Positions 18,205-27,813 are shown, counted from the stretch's first letter. The stretch: DNA of 64,000 nt from Burkholderia ambifaria AMMD (GCF_000203915.1 NC_008390.1:1364001-1428000); one strand, 5' to 3'. Numbers and translations are program-made. Notes: generated from the letters alone by a model not told the origin.

Positions 18205-18410
18205 TCGCCGAACTCGTCATCGGATTCATCGTTGGCATCGCGATCGCGGTGCCGGTGTGGATCGTCGCGCAGCACCTCGGCATCGGCCGCGGTTTTCATG
18301 CGCCGCGGGGGCTGCACCGGCGCGACGCGGTGCCGTGCGAACTCGTGCCGATCGCGCTGCGCGGACGCCTGCTGCCCGACGCCGAGCGCACCGACGAGGC
18401 CGTGCGATGA
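18201..18410 (+). CDS. bcsF: Small single-pass membrane protein, BcsF-like
   Basis: 69 residues: one N-terminal membrane helix (about residues 2-25) followed by a basic cytoplasmic stretch and a charged tail. It overlaps bcsE by four bases and bcsQ by four bases. Size, topology and position directly after bcsE match BcsF, the small membrane partner of BcsE and BcsG, but sequence identity is too low to be sure by eye. The assignment rests mostly on context. Confidence 0.6.
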   Translation: MIAELVIGFIVGIAIAVPVWIVAQHLGIGRGFHAPRGLHRRDAVPCELVPIALRGRLLPDAERTDEAVR

Positions 18411-19195
18411 AGACGATCGCCATCATCTCGACCACCGGCGGCGCGGGTCGCACGACGCTCGCCGGCGCGCTCGCGGTGCTGCTCGCGCGCCGCGGCCGGC
18501 CGGTCGTCGCGGTCGAGTTCGACGCGCAGAACCTGATGGGCGCGACGCTCGGGCTCGACACGCTGGCCGAACACGGGCTCGCGCACAGCCTTCTCGCGGA
18601 TCCTGCCGACGCCGCGCCGTGGCACGCGCATACATGGCGCAATGCCGACGGCGTGCTGTTCGTGCCGTACGGGCAGGTCGACGCGGCAGGCGCCGCCGCC
18701 TGCGATGCGCGGCTCGCGGCGGAGCCGGACTGGCTGTCGCGTGCGCTCGACGAGATCGCGCTGCCGGCCGAGGGCGTCGTGCTGGTCGACACGGCCCGCT
18801 ATCCGTCGCCGCAGGCCGAGCAGGCGATTCGCCGCGCCGACCTGACGCTCGTCGTCGTGCCGCCCGAACCGGCCGCGTGCGCGACCGTCGCCGCGCGCCT
18901 GGACGCGCTGCGTGCCGGCCGCGGCGACCTGCAGATCGTCGTGAACCGGCTGAACCCCGCGCGCGACATGCAGCGCGATGCGCTCGCGATGCTGCGGGGC
19001 GTCGTGGGGCCGGAGTCGATGCTCGAGCAGCGCATTCACGTCGACGCGGCCGTGCCCGAAACGCTCGCGCGCGGCAGCTGGATCTTCGACGACGCGCCGT
19101 ATTCGCAGGCGTCGCACGACCTGAACGGCGTCGCGAACTGGGTCGATACGTGGCTCACGGCGGCCGCGGCCGGCCGTGCGGGAGCGTCGCGATGA
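18407..19195 (+). CDS. bcsQ: MinD/ParA-like ATPase BcsQ
   Basis: 262 residues. The N-terminal deviant Walker A reads TTGGAGRTTL, so both lysines of the usual KGGxGKTT form are missing (T and R instead); E. coli BcsQ also departs from the consensus at this position, as I recall. VEFDAQNLMG follows, as in BcsQ. The protein is associated with polar or membrane assembly of the cellulose complex, together with BcsR and BcsE. It overlaps both neighbours by ATGA, which implies translational coupling with bcsA. Confidence 0.88.
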   Translation: MKTIAIISTTGGAGRTTLAGALAVLLARRGRPVVAVEFDAQNLMGATLGLDTLAEHGLAHSLLADPADAAPWHAHTWRNADGVLFVPYGQVDAAGAAACDARLAAEPDWLSRALDEIALPAEGVVLVDTARYPSPQAEQAIRRADLTLVVVPPEPAACATVAARLDALRAGRGDLQIVVNRLNPARDMQRDALAMLRGVVGPESMLEQRIHVDAAVPETLARGSWIFDDAPYSQASHDLNGVANWVDTWLTAAAAGRAGASR

Positions 19196-21729
19196 AAGCC
19201 GCGTTCGCGTCGCGCTGGCGCGCCACGGTCCGACGTGCGACCGACTGGTGCGCGCGCGGAATCGGGCTGCCGGCCGAGCGCACGCTGCTCGACTGGCTCG
19301 TGCGGCTGTTCTTCCATGCGCCGCCGCCCGGCCGGCCCGACCCTATCCGCCGCCGGGCGCGCACCGCGTTCCTCTGGCTCGCGCGCGAATGGGGCGTGCT
19401 GCAGCCGCTGAGCCCGCGTGAATGGCTGTGGCGCGCGATCGTGCGCGCGCCGCGCGCGGCCGGCGAGCAGCCCGCGCGCGATCCGCTCGCGTGGTTCGAC
19501 ACGTTCGTCGTGCCGGTCTACGTCGTAGTCCGCGCGCTCGGCGCACGCATCGGCGCACAGCTCGAGCGTTTGCCGTGGGCACGCTGGGGCGGCTGGCTCG
19601 ACGCGCGCGCGAACGGCGTCGGCCGGCACCGCTGGCTCGCGCCGCTGCTGCTGTGCGCGGGCGGGCTCATGTGGGCCGCGGCCGCGATGTCGCCGCTGAT
19701 GCCCGGCGCGCAGTTCGCGTTTTTCGCGATCGTCGCGGTGCTGGCGCTCGCGCTGCGCCGCCTGCCGGGCCATCTGCCGACCCTCGCGCTCGCATCGCTC
19801 GCGCTGCTCGCCACGCTGCGCTACGTGTGGTGGCGCACGACCCAGACGCTCGATTTCCGCAGCCCGGTCGAGGCGGTCGCCGGCTACCTGCTGTACGGCG
19901 CCGAAGCCTATACGTGGATGATCCTGCTGCTCGGCTTCGTCCAGACCGCGTGGCCGCTCGACCGGCCGATCGTGCCGCTGCCCGACGACCCGGACAGCTG
20001 GCCGAGCGTCGACATCTACATCCCGACCTACAACGAGCCGCTGTCGGTCGTGAAGCCGACCGTGTTCGCCGCGCAGAGCATCGACTGGCCGACCGGCAAG
20101 CTGCGCGTGTACCTGCTCGACGACGGCAAGCGCCCCGAGTTCGCGGCGTTCGCGCGGGAGGCCGGCATCGGTTACCTGACGCGCGACGACAACCTGCACG
20201 CGAAGGCCGGCAACATCAACCGCGCGCTGCCGAAGACGCACGGCGAATACATCGCGATCTTCGACTGCGATCACGTGCCGACGCGCTCGTTCCTGCAGAC
20301 CACGATGGGCGTGTTCCTGCGCGACCCGAAATGCGCGCTGGTGCAGACGCCGCACCATTTCTTCTCGCCCGATCCGTTCGAGCGCAACCTCGGCACGTTC
20401 CGCGAGATCCCGAACGAGGGCAACCTGTTCTACGGGCTCGTGCAGTCGGGCAACGACCTGTGGAACGCGACGTTCTTCTGCGGATCGTGCGCGGTGCTCA
20501 AGCGCACCGCGCTGGAGGAGGTGGGCGGCGTCGCGGTCGAGACCGTGACCGAGGACGCGCACACCGCGCTCAAGCTGCATCGCCGCGGCTACACGTCGGC
20601 GTACCTGCCGACCGTGCAGGCGGCCGGCCTGGCGACCGAGAGCCTCGCGGGCCACGTGAAGCAGCGCACGCGCTGGGCGCGCGGGATGGCGCAGATCTTC
20701 CGCATCGACAACCCGTTCCTCGGGCGCGGGCTCGGCTTCATCCAGCGGATCTGCTACGGCAACGCGATGCTGCATTTCTTCTACGGGATCCCGCGGCTCG
20801 TGTTCCTGACGATTCCGCTCGCGTACCTGTTCTTCCACCTGTACTTCATCAACGCGTCGTCGATCGCGCTCGCGAGCTACGTGATCCCGTACCTGGTGCT
20901 CGCGAACGTCGCGAACTCGCGGATGCAGGGCCGCTATCGCCATTCGTTCTGGGCCGAGGTCTACGAATCGGTGCTCGCGTGGTACATCGCGCTGCCGACC
21001 ACCGTCGCGTTCTTAAGCCCGAAGCACGGCAAGTTCAACGTGACCGATAAAGGCGGCAAGATCGACGAAGGTTACGTCGACTGGTCGACGTCGAAGCCGT
21101 ACCTCGTGCTGTTCGCGCTGAACGTGCTCGCGATCGCGGCCGGGCTGTGGCGGCTCGTGGCCGACCAGGGCGACGAGGCCTCGACGATCCTGATCACGCT
21201 CGGCTGGACCGTCTACAACCTCGCGATGCTCGGCGCGGCGCTGGCGGTTGCGCGCGAAACCAAGCAGGTGCGCGTCACGCACCGGATCGCGATGCGCGTG
21301 CCGGCGACGCTGCTGCTCGCCGACGGCTCGACGGCCGCGTGCTTCACGAGCGACTACTCGACCGGCGGCCTCGGCCTCGAGGCGGTGCCGGGGCTGCCGC
21401 TCGCGATCGGCGACACGCTGACGGTGTGCGTGACGCGCGGCGACCGGCCGTTCCCGTTCCCGGTACGCGTGAGCCGCGTGACGCCGACCCACGTCGGCGT
21501 GAGCTTCGAGGCGCTGACGCTCGAGCAGGAGCGCCAGCTCGTGCAGTGCACGTTCGGCCGCGCGGACGCGTGGCTCGACTGGCACGCGAGCACGCGCACG
21601 GACACGCCGCTGCGCGGGCTGAAGGAAGTGCTGCGCGTGGGCCTCGACGGTTACGTACGGATGTGGAAGGGTGTCGCGCGCGGCGTGCAGTCGATGCTGG
21701 CACCGAAGCTCGATCGGGCGCGCGACTGA
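19192..21729 (+). CDS. bcsA: Cellulose synthase catalytic subunit BcsA (UDP-forming, PilZ)
   Basis: 845 residues from the ATG overlapping the bcsQ stop. GT2 synthase motifs are complete: DDGK (Asp310), FDCDH (Asp358, Asp360), TED (Asp455) and QRTRW (Gln491-Trp495). At least eight membrane segments flank the glycosyltransferase domain. The C-terminal PilZ domain has R694-x3-R698 (RVTHR) and D721-Y-S-T-G-G, the c-di-GMP-binding residues, so allosteric activation should be intact. It polymerises glucose from UDP-glucose and translocates the chain through its own channel with BcsB. Confidence 0.96.
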   Translation: MKAAFASRWRATVRRATDWCARGIGLPAERTLLDWLVRLFFHAPPPGRPDPIRRRARTAFLWLAREWGVLQPLSPREWLWRAIVRAPRAAGEQPARDPLAWFDTFVVPVYVVVRALGARIGAQLERLPWARWGGWLDARANGVGRHRWLAPLLLCAGGLMWAAAAMSPLMPGAQFAFFAIVAVLALALRRLPGHLPTLALASLALLATLRYVWWRTTQTLDFRSPVEAVAGYLLYGAEAYTWMILLLGFVQTAWPLDRPIVPLPDDPDSWPSVDIYIPTYNEPLSVVKPTVFAAQSIDWPTGKLRVYLLDDGKRPEFAAFAREAGIGYLTRDDNLHAKAGNINRALPKTHGEYIAIFDCDHVPTRSFLQTTMGVFLRDPKCALVQTPHHFFSPDPFERNLGTFREIPNEGNLFYGLVQSGNDLWNATFFCGSCAVLKRTALEEVGGVAVETVTEDAHTALKLHRRGYTSAYLPTVQAAGLATESLAGHVKQRTRWARGMAQIFRIDNPFLGRGLGFIQRICYGNAMLHFFYGIPRLVFLTIPLAYLFFHLYFINASSIALASYVIPYLVLANVANSRMQGRYRHSFWAEVYESVLAWYIALPTTVAFLSPKHGKFNVTDKGGKIDEGYVDWSTSKPYLVLFALNVLAIAAGLWRLVADQGDEASTILITLGWTVYNLAMLGAALAVARETKQVRVTHRIAMRVPATLLLADGSTAACFTSDYSTGGLGLEAVPGLPLAIGDTLTVCVTRGDRPFPFPVRVSRVTPTHVGVSFEALTLEQERQLVQCTFGRADAWLDWHASTRTDTPLRGLKEVLRVGLDGYVRMWKGVARGVQSMLAPKLDRARD

Positions 21730-21756
21730 CGCGGCGCCCATCACGGAGTGGTTTAG

Positions 21757-23310
21757 ATGACGTTCTGGAATCTGTATTTCATCCTGAAGTTCGCGCTGTT
21801 CGCGACCGGCCACCTGCAGCCGCTGTGGCTCGCGAACCTCGCGTTCGCGCTGGCGCTCGCGGCGAGCGCGCCGGTGCGGCAGCGCGGATGGCGGATCGTG
21901 CGGCAGCTCGTCGCGATCGCGATCGCGGTGCCGCTGCTCGCGCGCGAACTGCATGCGCCGCCGCTCGCGCGCCTCGCCGAAGCCGCGCGCGAAGTCAGCA
22001 CGTTCCGCGTCGACTACTGGATGGAGCTGCTGCCGCGCCTGTTGCCGCCGGTGCTCGTGCTGACGGTGGTGGGCGTTCTGATCGTCTATTTCATCGTCAA
22101 CCGCTGGGTGCGCGTCGCGACCTTCGTGCTCGCCGTGCTGATCGTGATGCCGCTGTGGCAGGCCGGCAACGGGCTGATGGCGCGCGTCGTCGCGCCGCCG
22201 CAGCAGCAGGTCGGCGCGACGGGCGGGCGCTCCGACCAGCCCGAGGATCACAACGCGGCACTCGCGACGTTCCGCGCGCAGGAGTCTCAGCGGCAGGTCG
22301 CGTTCGGCCATCTCCCGAGCGATCCGTCCGCGCAGTTCGACGTGATCGTGCTGCACATCTGCTCGCTGTCGTGGGACGATCTCGATGCGGCGAAGGTGCG
22401 CAACCACCCGATGTTGAGTCACTTCGACTACCTGTTCAACAACTTCAGCACGGCCGCGAGCTACAGCGGCCCGGCCGCGATCCGCGTGCTGCGCGCGAGC
22501 TGCGGGCAGGAAGCGCACGCGGACCTGTACAAGAGCGCGCCGCAGCAGTGCTACCTGTTCTCGCAGCTCGCGTCCGCCGGTTACACGGTGCAGTCGCTGC
22601 TGAACCACGACGGCCACTTCGACAACTTCCTGCAGGTCATTCACGACAACATCGGCGTGCCCGACGCGCCGATGATCCCGAACGCGGCCGCGCCGGTCGC
22701 GATGCATGCGTTCGACGGCACGGCGATCAAGGACGACTACGGCACGCTCGCGAACTGGTACGCGCAGCGCGCGTCGGTGCCGGGCCCGGTCGCGCTGTAC
22801 TACAACACGATCAGCCTGCACGACGGCAACCGCGTGGTGGGCAGCCCGCTCGCCAGCATCGATTCGTATCCGCAGCGCGCCAACAAGCTGATGAGCGACT
22901 TCGACCGGCTCGCCGATCTGATCGCGCAGTCGGGCCGGCGCGCGGTGATCGTGTTCGTGCCCGAGCACGGCGCCGCGCTGCGCGGCGACAAGAACCAAGT
23001 GGCCGGCCTGCGCGAGATTCCGACGCCGCGCATCGTCCACGGGCCGGTCGGCGTGCGGCTCGTCGGCTTCGCCGGCAATCACGGCCAGACGACCGTGATC
23101 GACCAGCCGACGAGCTTCCTCGCGCTCTCGCAGCTGCTGTCGAACCTTGTATCGAACAGCCCGTTCAAGCCGGGCACGACGCTCGCGCAATATGCGGCCG
23201 ACCTGCCGCGCACGCGGATGGTGGGCGAGAACGAAGGCACGGTGACGATGCAGACGAGCGCGGGCTACGCGGTCAAGACTCCGGATGGCGTATGGATCGA
23301 CGAACAGTGA
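21757..23310 (+). CDS. bcsG: Cellulose phosphoethanolamine transferase BcsG
   Basis: 517 residues with about four N-terminal membrane helices and a periplasmic alkaline-phosphatase-like domain. Expected catalytic and zinc-binding features are present: Cys202 in ICSLSWDD, the nucleophile region ASYSGPAAIR (Ser237, equivalent to E. coli Ser278 by spacing from the Cys) and VPEHGAAL with its His. E. coli BcsG transfers phosphoethanolamine from phosphatidylethanolamine onto cellulose. A GGAG site precedes the ATG, 27 bases after bcsA. The gene predicts modified cellulose in this organism. Confidence 0.93.
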   Translation: MTFWNLYFILKFALFATGHLQPLWLANLAFALALAASAPVRQRGWRIVRQLVAIAIAVPLLARELHAPPLARLAEAAREVSTFRVDYWMELLPRLLPPVLVLTVVGVLIVYFIVNRWVRVATFVLAVLIVMPLWQAGNGLMARVVAPPQQQVGATGGRSDQPEDHNAALATFRAQESQRQVAFGHLPSDPSAQFDVIVLHICSLSWDDLDAAKVRNHPMLSHFDYLFNNFSTAASYSGPAAIRVLRASCGQEAHADLYKSAPQQCYLFSQLASAGYTVQSLLNHDGHFDNFLQVIHDNIGVPDAPMIPNAAAPVAMHAFDGTAIKDDYGTLANWYAQRASVPGPVALYYNTISLHDGNRVVGSPLASIDSYPQRANKLMSDFDRLADLIAQSGRRAVIVFVPEHGAALRGDKNQVAGLREIPTPRIVHGPVGVRLVGFAGNHGQTTVIDQPTSFLALSQLLSNLVSNSPFKPGTTLAQYAADLPRTRMVGENEGTVTMQTSAGYAVKTPDGVWIDEQ

Positions 23311-23489
23311 TCAATATCGGCGAAGGCGACGACGATCGCCTGTCGCAGCCGAACGACGTGCTCGGCCTCGCGCGGCACCTGCCCGCGCTGGACCCGGCCC
23401 GTTATGTCGACGAGCAGGCGCGGCGCGCGTTCGTCGAATCGCTCGAACGCTGGCCGACGCTCGCGAAGCTGATGGGATTGAAGCGGTGA
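23307..23489 (+). CDS. bcsR: BcsR-like small protein at operon end
   Basis: 60 residues from a GTG that overlaps the bcsG stop (GTGA); an ATG at 23292 is an alternative. The segment DVLGLARHLPALD, then RRAFVESLERWPTLAKL, resembles E. coli BcsR as I remember it (DIVAL..., LKRWPLLAEF). In E. coli bcsR precedes bcsQ and its product binds BcsQ; here the gene is last, more than 4 kb from bcsQ. Cytoplasmic; a role in stabilising the BcsQ/BcsE assembly is inferred from the family. Confidence 0.75.
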   Translation: MINIGEGDDDRLSQPNDVLGLARHLPALDPARYVDEQARRAFVESLERWPTLAKLMGLKR

Positions 23490-23494
23490 GCGCT

Positions 23495-23522
23495 CGGCGG
23501 CCGGCGTGAATGCCGGCCGCCG
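23495..23522 (+). terminator. Strong hairpin between convergent bcsR and pirin genes
   Basis: CGGCGGCCGGC at 23495-23505 pairs perfectly with GCCGGCCGCCG at 23512-23522 across a six-base loop. There is no T run on either side, so this may need Rho or act as an RNA-stability barrier. It lies directly after the long cellulose operon. Confidence 0.5.
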
Positions 23523-23555
23523 TGTATGGATGGGGATGGACCGACCGATGCCGGC

Positions 23556-24440
23556 TTACTGCGCCTTGCGCGCCGGCTGGCGCGTCCATTCGTTTTCCTC
23601 GCCCGGCACCTTGCCGAAGGTCTGCGCGGCCCACGCGTTGCGGGCCGCCTCGATCTTCGCGCGCTCGCTCGACACGAAATTCCATTCGATGAACCGCTCG
23701 CCGGGCAGGTGCGCACCGCCGAGCAGCATCACGCGCGCGCCGTTCGCACTCGCGAGCGCCACGGTCGCGCCCGGTTCCAGCACGGCCATCGTCGCGGGGG
23801 CGAGCGGCGTGCCGTCGATCGTGAGGTCGCCGTCGACGAGATACACGCCGCGCTCGTCGTGCTCCGCGTCGAGCGCGAGTTGGCCGCCCGCCGCGAATTC
23901 CGCATACGCATAGAGCGTCGGCGAGAACACGGCGACCGGCGACGTGAGCCCGAACGCGGTGCCCGCGATCACGCGCACGCTCGCGCCGTCGCGCGTGAAC
24001 GACGGCAGCGTGTCGGCCGCGTGATGCGCGAACGCGGGCGCCGTGTCCTCGTGCTCGACCGGCAGCGCGACCCAGGTCTGGATTCCGTGCACGGGCTGCT
24101 CGAGCGGCCGGTCCTCGTCGGGCGAACGCTCCGAGTGGACGATGCCGCGTCCGGCCGTCATCCAGTTCACGTCGCCGGGCACGATCTTCTGCCGGAAGCC
24201 GAGGCTGTCGTGATGCATCAGCGTGCCGTCGAACAGGTAGGTGACGGTCGCGAGACCGATGTGCGGATGCGGCAGCACATCGATGCCGCTGCCGGCGGGC
24301 AGCACGGCCGGCCCCATTTCGTCGAAGAAGATGAACGGGCCGACGAGGCGCGCGGCGCGCGCGGGCAGCACGCGGCGCACGACGAGGTTGCCGATGTCGC
24401 TTTCGCGAGGCGTGAGTACGGTCTTGATCGATGCGGACAT
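23556..24440 (-). CDS. Pirin family protein
   Basis: 294 residues with the pirin double cupin. The N-terminal cupin has the metal site HPHIGLATVTY and the later GIVHSE histidine and glutamate. Pirins are cytoplasmic iron proteins; some act as quercetinases, others as redox-sensitive regulators, and the sequence does not say which. It is last in a minus-strand group xapX-nhaP-osmC-pirin with 24- to 49-base gaps, probably an operon linked to oxidative or ionic stress. Confidence 0.88.
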   Translation of the reverse strand: MSASIKTVLTPRESDIGNLVVRRVLPARAARLVGPFIFFDEMGPAVLPAGSGIDVLPHPHIGLATVTYLFDGTLMHHDSLGFRQKIVPGDVNWMTAGRGIVHSERSPDEDRPLEQPVHGIQTWVALPVEHEDTAPAFAHHAADTLPSFTRDGASVRVIAGTAFGLTSPVAVFSPTLYAYAEFAAGGQLALDAEHDERGVYLVDGDLTIDGTPLAPATMAVLEPGATVALASANGARVMLLGGAHLPGERFIEWNFVSSERAKIEAARNAWAAQTFGKVPGEENEWTRQPARKAQ

Positions 24441-24464
24441 GGTGAGACTCTCGTGTTCGGTGGG

Positions 24465-24857
24465 TCAGGCGATCGCCGTGTCGATCGTGATCGGATGCGT
24501 GAGGATCTTGTGCACCGGGCATGCATTCGCGATCTGCAGCAGGCGCTCGCGCTGCTCGTCCGACAGGTCGCCGTCGAGCGTGATGCGGCGCACGATCGTG
24601 CTGCCCGCGCTGCCCGATTCGTGCGCGAGCTTCACGTGCACTTCGGCGAGCGGCCAGCCCTTGCGTTGCGCGTACATCTTCAGCGTGATCGCGGTGCACG
24701 CGCCGAGGCTCGACAGCAGCAGCGCGACGGGCGTCGGCGCGGCGTCGCCGCCGCCGAGCGCAGTCGGCTCGTCGGCGCGCCATTGATGAACGCCGTCGGT
24801 GAAATGGACCAGGTAATCGACCGAGCCGATGCTCGCTTCGACGGACAGTTCGCTCAT
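24465..24857 (-). CDS. OsmC family peroxiredoxin-like protein
   Basis: 130 residues, typical OsmC length. The two conserved cysteines are present: one in [16 protein letters not shown] and the other in NACPVHKIL. OsmC/Ohr proteins reduce organic hydroperoxides with these thiols. The LPVEF-type opening and [12 protein letters not shown] segment fit the YhfA/OsmC branch. It lies 24 bases before the pirin gene in the same operon. Confidence 0.88.
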   Translation of the reverse strand: MSELSVEASIGSVDYLVHFTDGVHQWRADEPTALGGGDAAPTPVALLLSSLGACTAITLKMYAQRKGWPLAEVHVKLAHESGSAGSTIVRRITLDGDLSDEQRERLLQIANACPVHKILTHPITIDTAIA

Positions 24858-24906
24858 TGCAGTTCCAGGTGGGGAAAGGGGAGGCGGGCCGGCTGCCGGC
24901 CCGGCG

Positions 24907-26487
24907 TTACGGTTCGAGCAGACGCTGCAGCCGCAGTTCCTCGAAATCCAGCTCCGATTCTATGCGGTGCAGCACCGCGTCGTCGACCCGGCCGTCGCGG
25001 TGCAGGTCGAGCAGCGCGTCGCGCGACACGCCGACCAGCTCGAGCTCGACGCGCAGCATCCGCGCGCGCACGCCCGCCGGTTCCGCGCCGTCGCGATGCG
25101 CGCTTTCGTTGAATGCGACGCGGCTGCGATATTCGGTCAGCAGCCGGTCGAGCGATGCGCGTTCGAGGCCCGAGCCGCGCTGCTCGCGTGCATCGAGCTC
25201 GGCGAGCGCCGCGCCGAACGTATGCGCGCGCACCGCGTGCTCGGACATCGTGTGCCGCGCGGCCGGGCGCAGCTTCAGCACGCGGATCAGCGGCGCGAGC
25301 GTGCCGCCTTGCACGACCAGCGTCGCGATGATCAGCAGGAACGTGCTGAACAGGATCAGGTCGCGGCCGGGGAAATCGCTCGGCAGCGCGATCGCGGCCG
25401 CGAGGCTCACGACGCCGCGCATGCCGGACCAGCCGAGCACGACGGCCTCGCGCCACGACCACGGCGGATGGCCCGCGCGCCGTGCGCGCAGACGGCCCGG
25501 CAGCCACATCGCGACGAACACCCACACGACACGCGCGGCGATCGCGGCGGCCGTCGCCGGCAGCGCGACGCGCAGGCCGGCCATCAGCAGCGCGCCTTCG
25601 TGGTTCACGCGTGCGAGGATCGCGTGCAGCGCGAGGCCGATCAGGATGAACACCAGCGCGTCGAGCACGAACACGATCGCTTCCCAGGTCGCCTTCGCCT
25701 TGATCCGCAGGTCGGCGTCGAACACGCGATGCTGGCGCACGCCGAGCACGAGGCCGCAGGTCACGACCGACAGCACGCCGGAGCCGTGCACGGCTTCCGC
25801 GATCCCGTAGCTGCCCCACGCCATCGCGAAGGTCACGACGATCCCGAGCATCGGCTCGCGCAGGCGCGGCAGCACCCAGCACATCGCATGGCCGCATGCG
25901 AGGCCGACCGCGATGCCGATCAGCGTGAGCGAGAAGAACAGGCCGGTGGCGCTCGCGGTCGTGATGGTGACGGCGAGCGCGGCCGACACGGCCATCTGAT
26001 ACAGCAGTAGGCCCGACGCATCGTTGACGAGGCTTTCGCCTTCGAGCACCGCGACGAGCCGCGCGGGCAGCGGGTGACGCTGCAGGATCGCCTTCGCGGC
26101 GACCGCGTCGGGCGGCGACACGATCGCGCCGAGCGTGAAGCACGCGGCCCACGGCAGCGCCGGATTGAGCGCATGCACGGCGAGCGCGACCGCCACCGTC
26201 GTGAACACCACCGCGCCGAGCGCGAGCGATGCGATCGACGCGAGCTCGTGCCGGAATTCCTTCCACGCGGTGTAGAAGCCGCTCGACATCAGGAGCGGCG
26301 GCAGCACGGCCGCGAGCAGCAGCGCCGGGTCCATGTCGGGCACGCGCTTGCCGGCAACGGCCACTACACAGCCGCCGAGCAGCAGCACGACGGCCGGCGG
26401 AATCGAGATCCGCTCGGCGAGCCATGTGAGCGCGCCCGCGCCGCAGATCAACAGCAGCAGGTAATGGAACAGCTCGACGTTGCTCAT
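24907..26487 (-). CDS. CPA1-type Na+/H+ antiporter
   Basis: 526 residues: about twelve membrane helices and a cytoplasmic C-terminal region of roughly 130 residues. The ion-binding helix segment [15 protein letters not shown], with the acidic pair (ND) of the CPA1/NhaP/NHE family, is clear, as is [12 protein letters not shown]. It exchanges Na+ (or K+) for H+ across the inner membrane and supports pH or salt tolerance. It is preceded by a small XapX protein 25 bases upstream. Confidence 0.9.
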   Translation of the reverse strand: MSNVELFHYLLLLICGAGALTWLAERISIPPAVVLLLGGCVVAVAGKRVPDMDPALLLAAVLPPLLMSSGFYTAWKEFRHELASIASLALGAVVFTTVAVALAVHALNPALPWAACFTLGAIVSPPDAVAAKAILQRHPLPARLVAVLEGESLVNDASGLLLYQMAVSAALAVTITTASATGLFFSLTLIGIAVGLACGHAMCWVLPRLREPMLGIVVTFAMAWGSYGIAEAVHGSGVLSVVTCGLVLGVRQHRVFDADLRIKAKATWEAIVFVLDALVFILIGLALHAILARVNHEGALLMAGLRVALPATAAAIAARVVWVFVAMWLPGRLRARRAGHPPWSWREAVVLGWSGMRGVVSLAAAIALPSDFPGRDLILFSTFLLIIATLVVQGGTLAPLIRVLKLRPAARHTMSEHAVRAHTFGAALAELDAREQRGSGLERASLDRLLTEYRSRVAFNESAHRDGAEPAGVRARMLRVELELVGVSRDALLDLHRDGRVDDAVLHRIESELDFEELRLQRLLEP

Positions 26488-26512
26488 GCGCGGTGCGTGC
26501 GGGAAGCGTGCA

Positions 26513-26773
26513 TCAGGACGGCGTGCGTTCGTTCGTGCTGCCGCCCGGCAGCGGGCCGAACATGTGCTGGCCGCACTTCGCGTCGCGCCATGCGGCGTTC
26601 AGCCGGTGGCCCGCGAGCATGCGCCGCGCGACGGGCAGGATCTGTTCGCCGGCCAGCATGCCGAGCAGGCCGGTGAGCGCGATGATCGGCGGCGCGGGCG
26701 AGTTCACGCCGATCGCGCCGTAGATGACGCCGGCGAGGATGCCGGCGAGCAGCGAGAGGACATACGGTTTCAT
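26513..26773 (-). CDS. XapX domain (DUF1427) small membrane protein
   Basis: 86 residues. The first 50 form the XapX domain: two short hydrophobic helices with the linker VNSPAPPIIALTGLLGMLAGEQ. The tail is polar with one Cys. Function unknown. It leads the operon that includes the Na+/H+ antiporter, OsmC and pirin genes. A second XapX gene with the same core lies 2 kb away at 28839-29006. Confidence 0.8.
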   Translation of the reverse strand: MKPYVLSLLAGILAGVIYGAIGVNSPAPPIIALTGLLGMLAGEQILPVARRMLAGHRLNAAWRDAKCGQHMFGPLPGGSTNERTPS

Positions 26774-27047
26774 GGGGAGCGTCCGGTGATGGCGAGCGAC
26801 GCCGCAACAGCGCCGTCAAAGTCTTGAGAGCGTATCGGGTTTGCGTGAAGAAAAAAAGAGCGAGGGGCCCCGAACGCACGTCGTTTCCGGAATGGCATCG
26901 ATTCCGTTTCTTGGGTGGTCACGCCGAGCGTTTGCCGATTAAATACGTCGCGCCGGGTCACGATCCGGCGTGATGCATTTCCGGCTCCTCCCGTTCTCAC
27001 GGCCGAGGCAGGCCTCCCTTTTTTTCGTTCACAGGACTCCACGCGCC

Positions 27048-27734
27048 ATGAGCAATCCGAAACTTGAAGTACTCACCCCGCAGAACAGCCAGCTGATCTT
27101 CATCGACCAGCAGCCGCAGATGGCGTTCGGCGTGCAGTCGATCGATCGCCAGGTGCTGAAGAACAACGTCGTGGGCCTGGCGAAGGCCGCGAAGGTCTTC
27201 AACATCCCGACCACGATCACGACGGTCGAAAGCGACAGCTTCTCGGGCCACACCTATCCCGAGCTGCTCGACGTGTTCCCGAACCAGAAGACGCTCGAAC
27301 GCACGTCGATGAACTCGTGGGACGACCAGAAGGTGCGTGACGCACTGGCCGCGAACGGCCGCAAGAAGGTGGTCGTGTCGGGCCTGTGGACCGAAGTCTG
27401 CAACACGACGTTCGCGCTGTGCGCGATGCTCGAGGGCGACTACGAGATCTACATGGTCGCCGACGCATCGGGTGGCACGTCGCAGGCCGCGCACGACATC
27501 GCGATGCAGCGCATGGTGCAGGCCGGCGTGGTTCCCGTTACGTGGCAGCAGGTGCTGCTCGAATGGCAACGCGACTGGGCACGCCGCGACAGCTACGACG
27601 CGGTGATGGCGATCGCGAAGGAGCATTCGGGCGCGTACGGGATGGGCGTCGACTACGCGTACACGATGGTCCACAAGGCGCCGCAACGCACCGCGACGCC
27701 GCACGAGTCGATTCCGCCGGTTCCGGCGAAGTAA
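27048..27734 (+). CDS. Isochorismatase-like cysteine hydrolase (YcaC type)
   Basis: 228 residues. The family triad is visible: Asp in FIDQQPQM, Lys in RKKVVVSGLW, and the nucleophile Cys in WTEVCNTTFA. The pattern matches the YcaC group of isochorismatase-like hydrolases, whose physiological substrate is unsettled. It stands alone on the plus strand, divergent from xapX and convergent with a LysR gene whose divergent targets lie just beyond, so it may be part of the same regulon. Confidence 0.87.
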   Translation: MSNPKLEVLTPQNSQLIFIDQQPQMAFGVQSIDRQVLKNNVVGLAKAAKVFNIPTTITTVESDSFSGHTYPELLDVFPNQKTLERTSMNSWDDQKVRDALAANGRKKVVVSGLWTEVCNTTFALCAMLEGDYEIYMVADASGGTSQAAHDIAMQRMVQAGVVPVTWQQVLLEWQRDWARRDSYDAVMAIAKEHSGAYGMGVDYAYTMVHKAPQRTATPHESIPPVPAK

Positions 27735-27754
27735 CGGGCAACAGGCCGCGTTCG

Positions 27755-27791
27755 CCGCGGCCGCTGCGATCGACGCATGCGGCGGCCGCGG
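27755..27791 (+). terminator. Hairpin between convergent hydrolase and LysR genes
   Basis: CCGCGGCCGC (27755-27764) pairs with GCGGCCGCGG (27782-27791) around an interior that can form a smaller TGCG/CGCA stem; TGTTT follows. It lies 20 bases after the hydrolase stop and 23 before the end of the LysR gene, so it could serve both strands. Confidence 0.4.
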
Positions 27792-27813
27792 TGTTTCGCA
27801 GGCCGCCGCTCGC

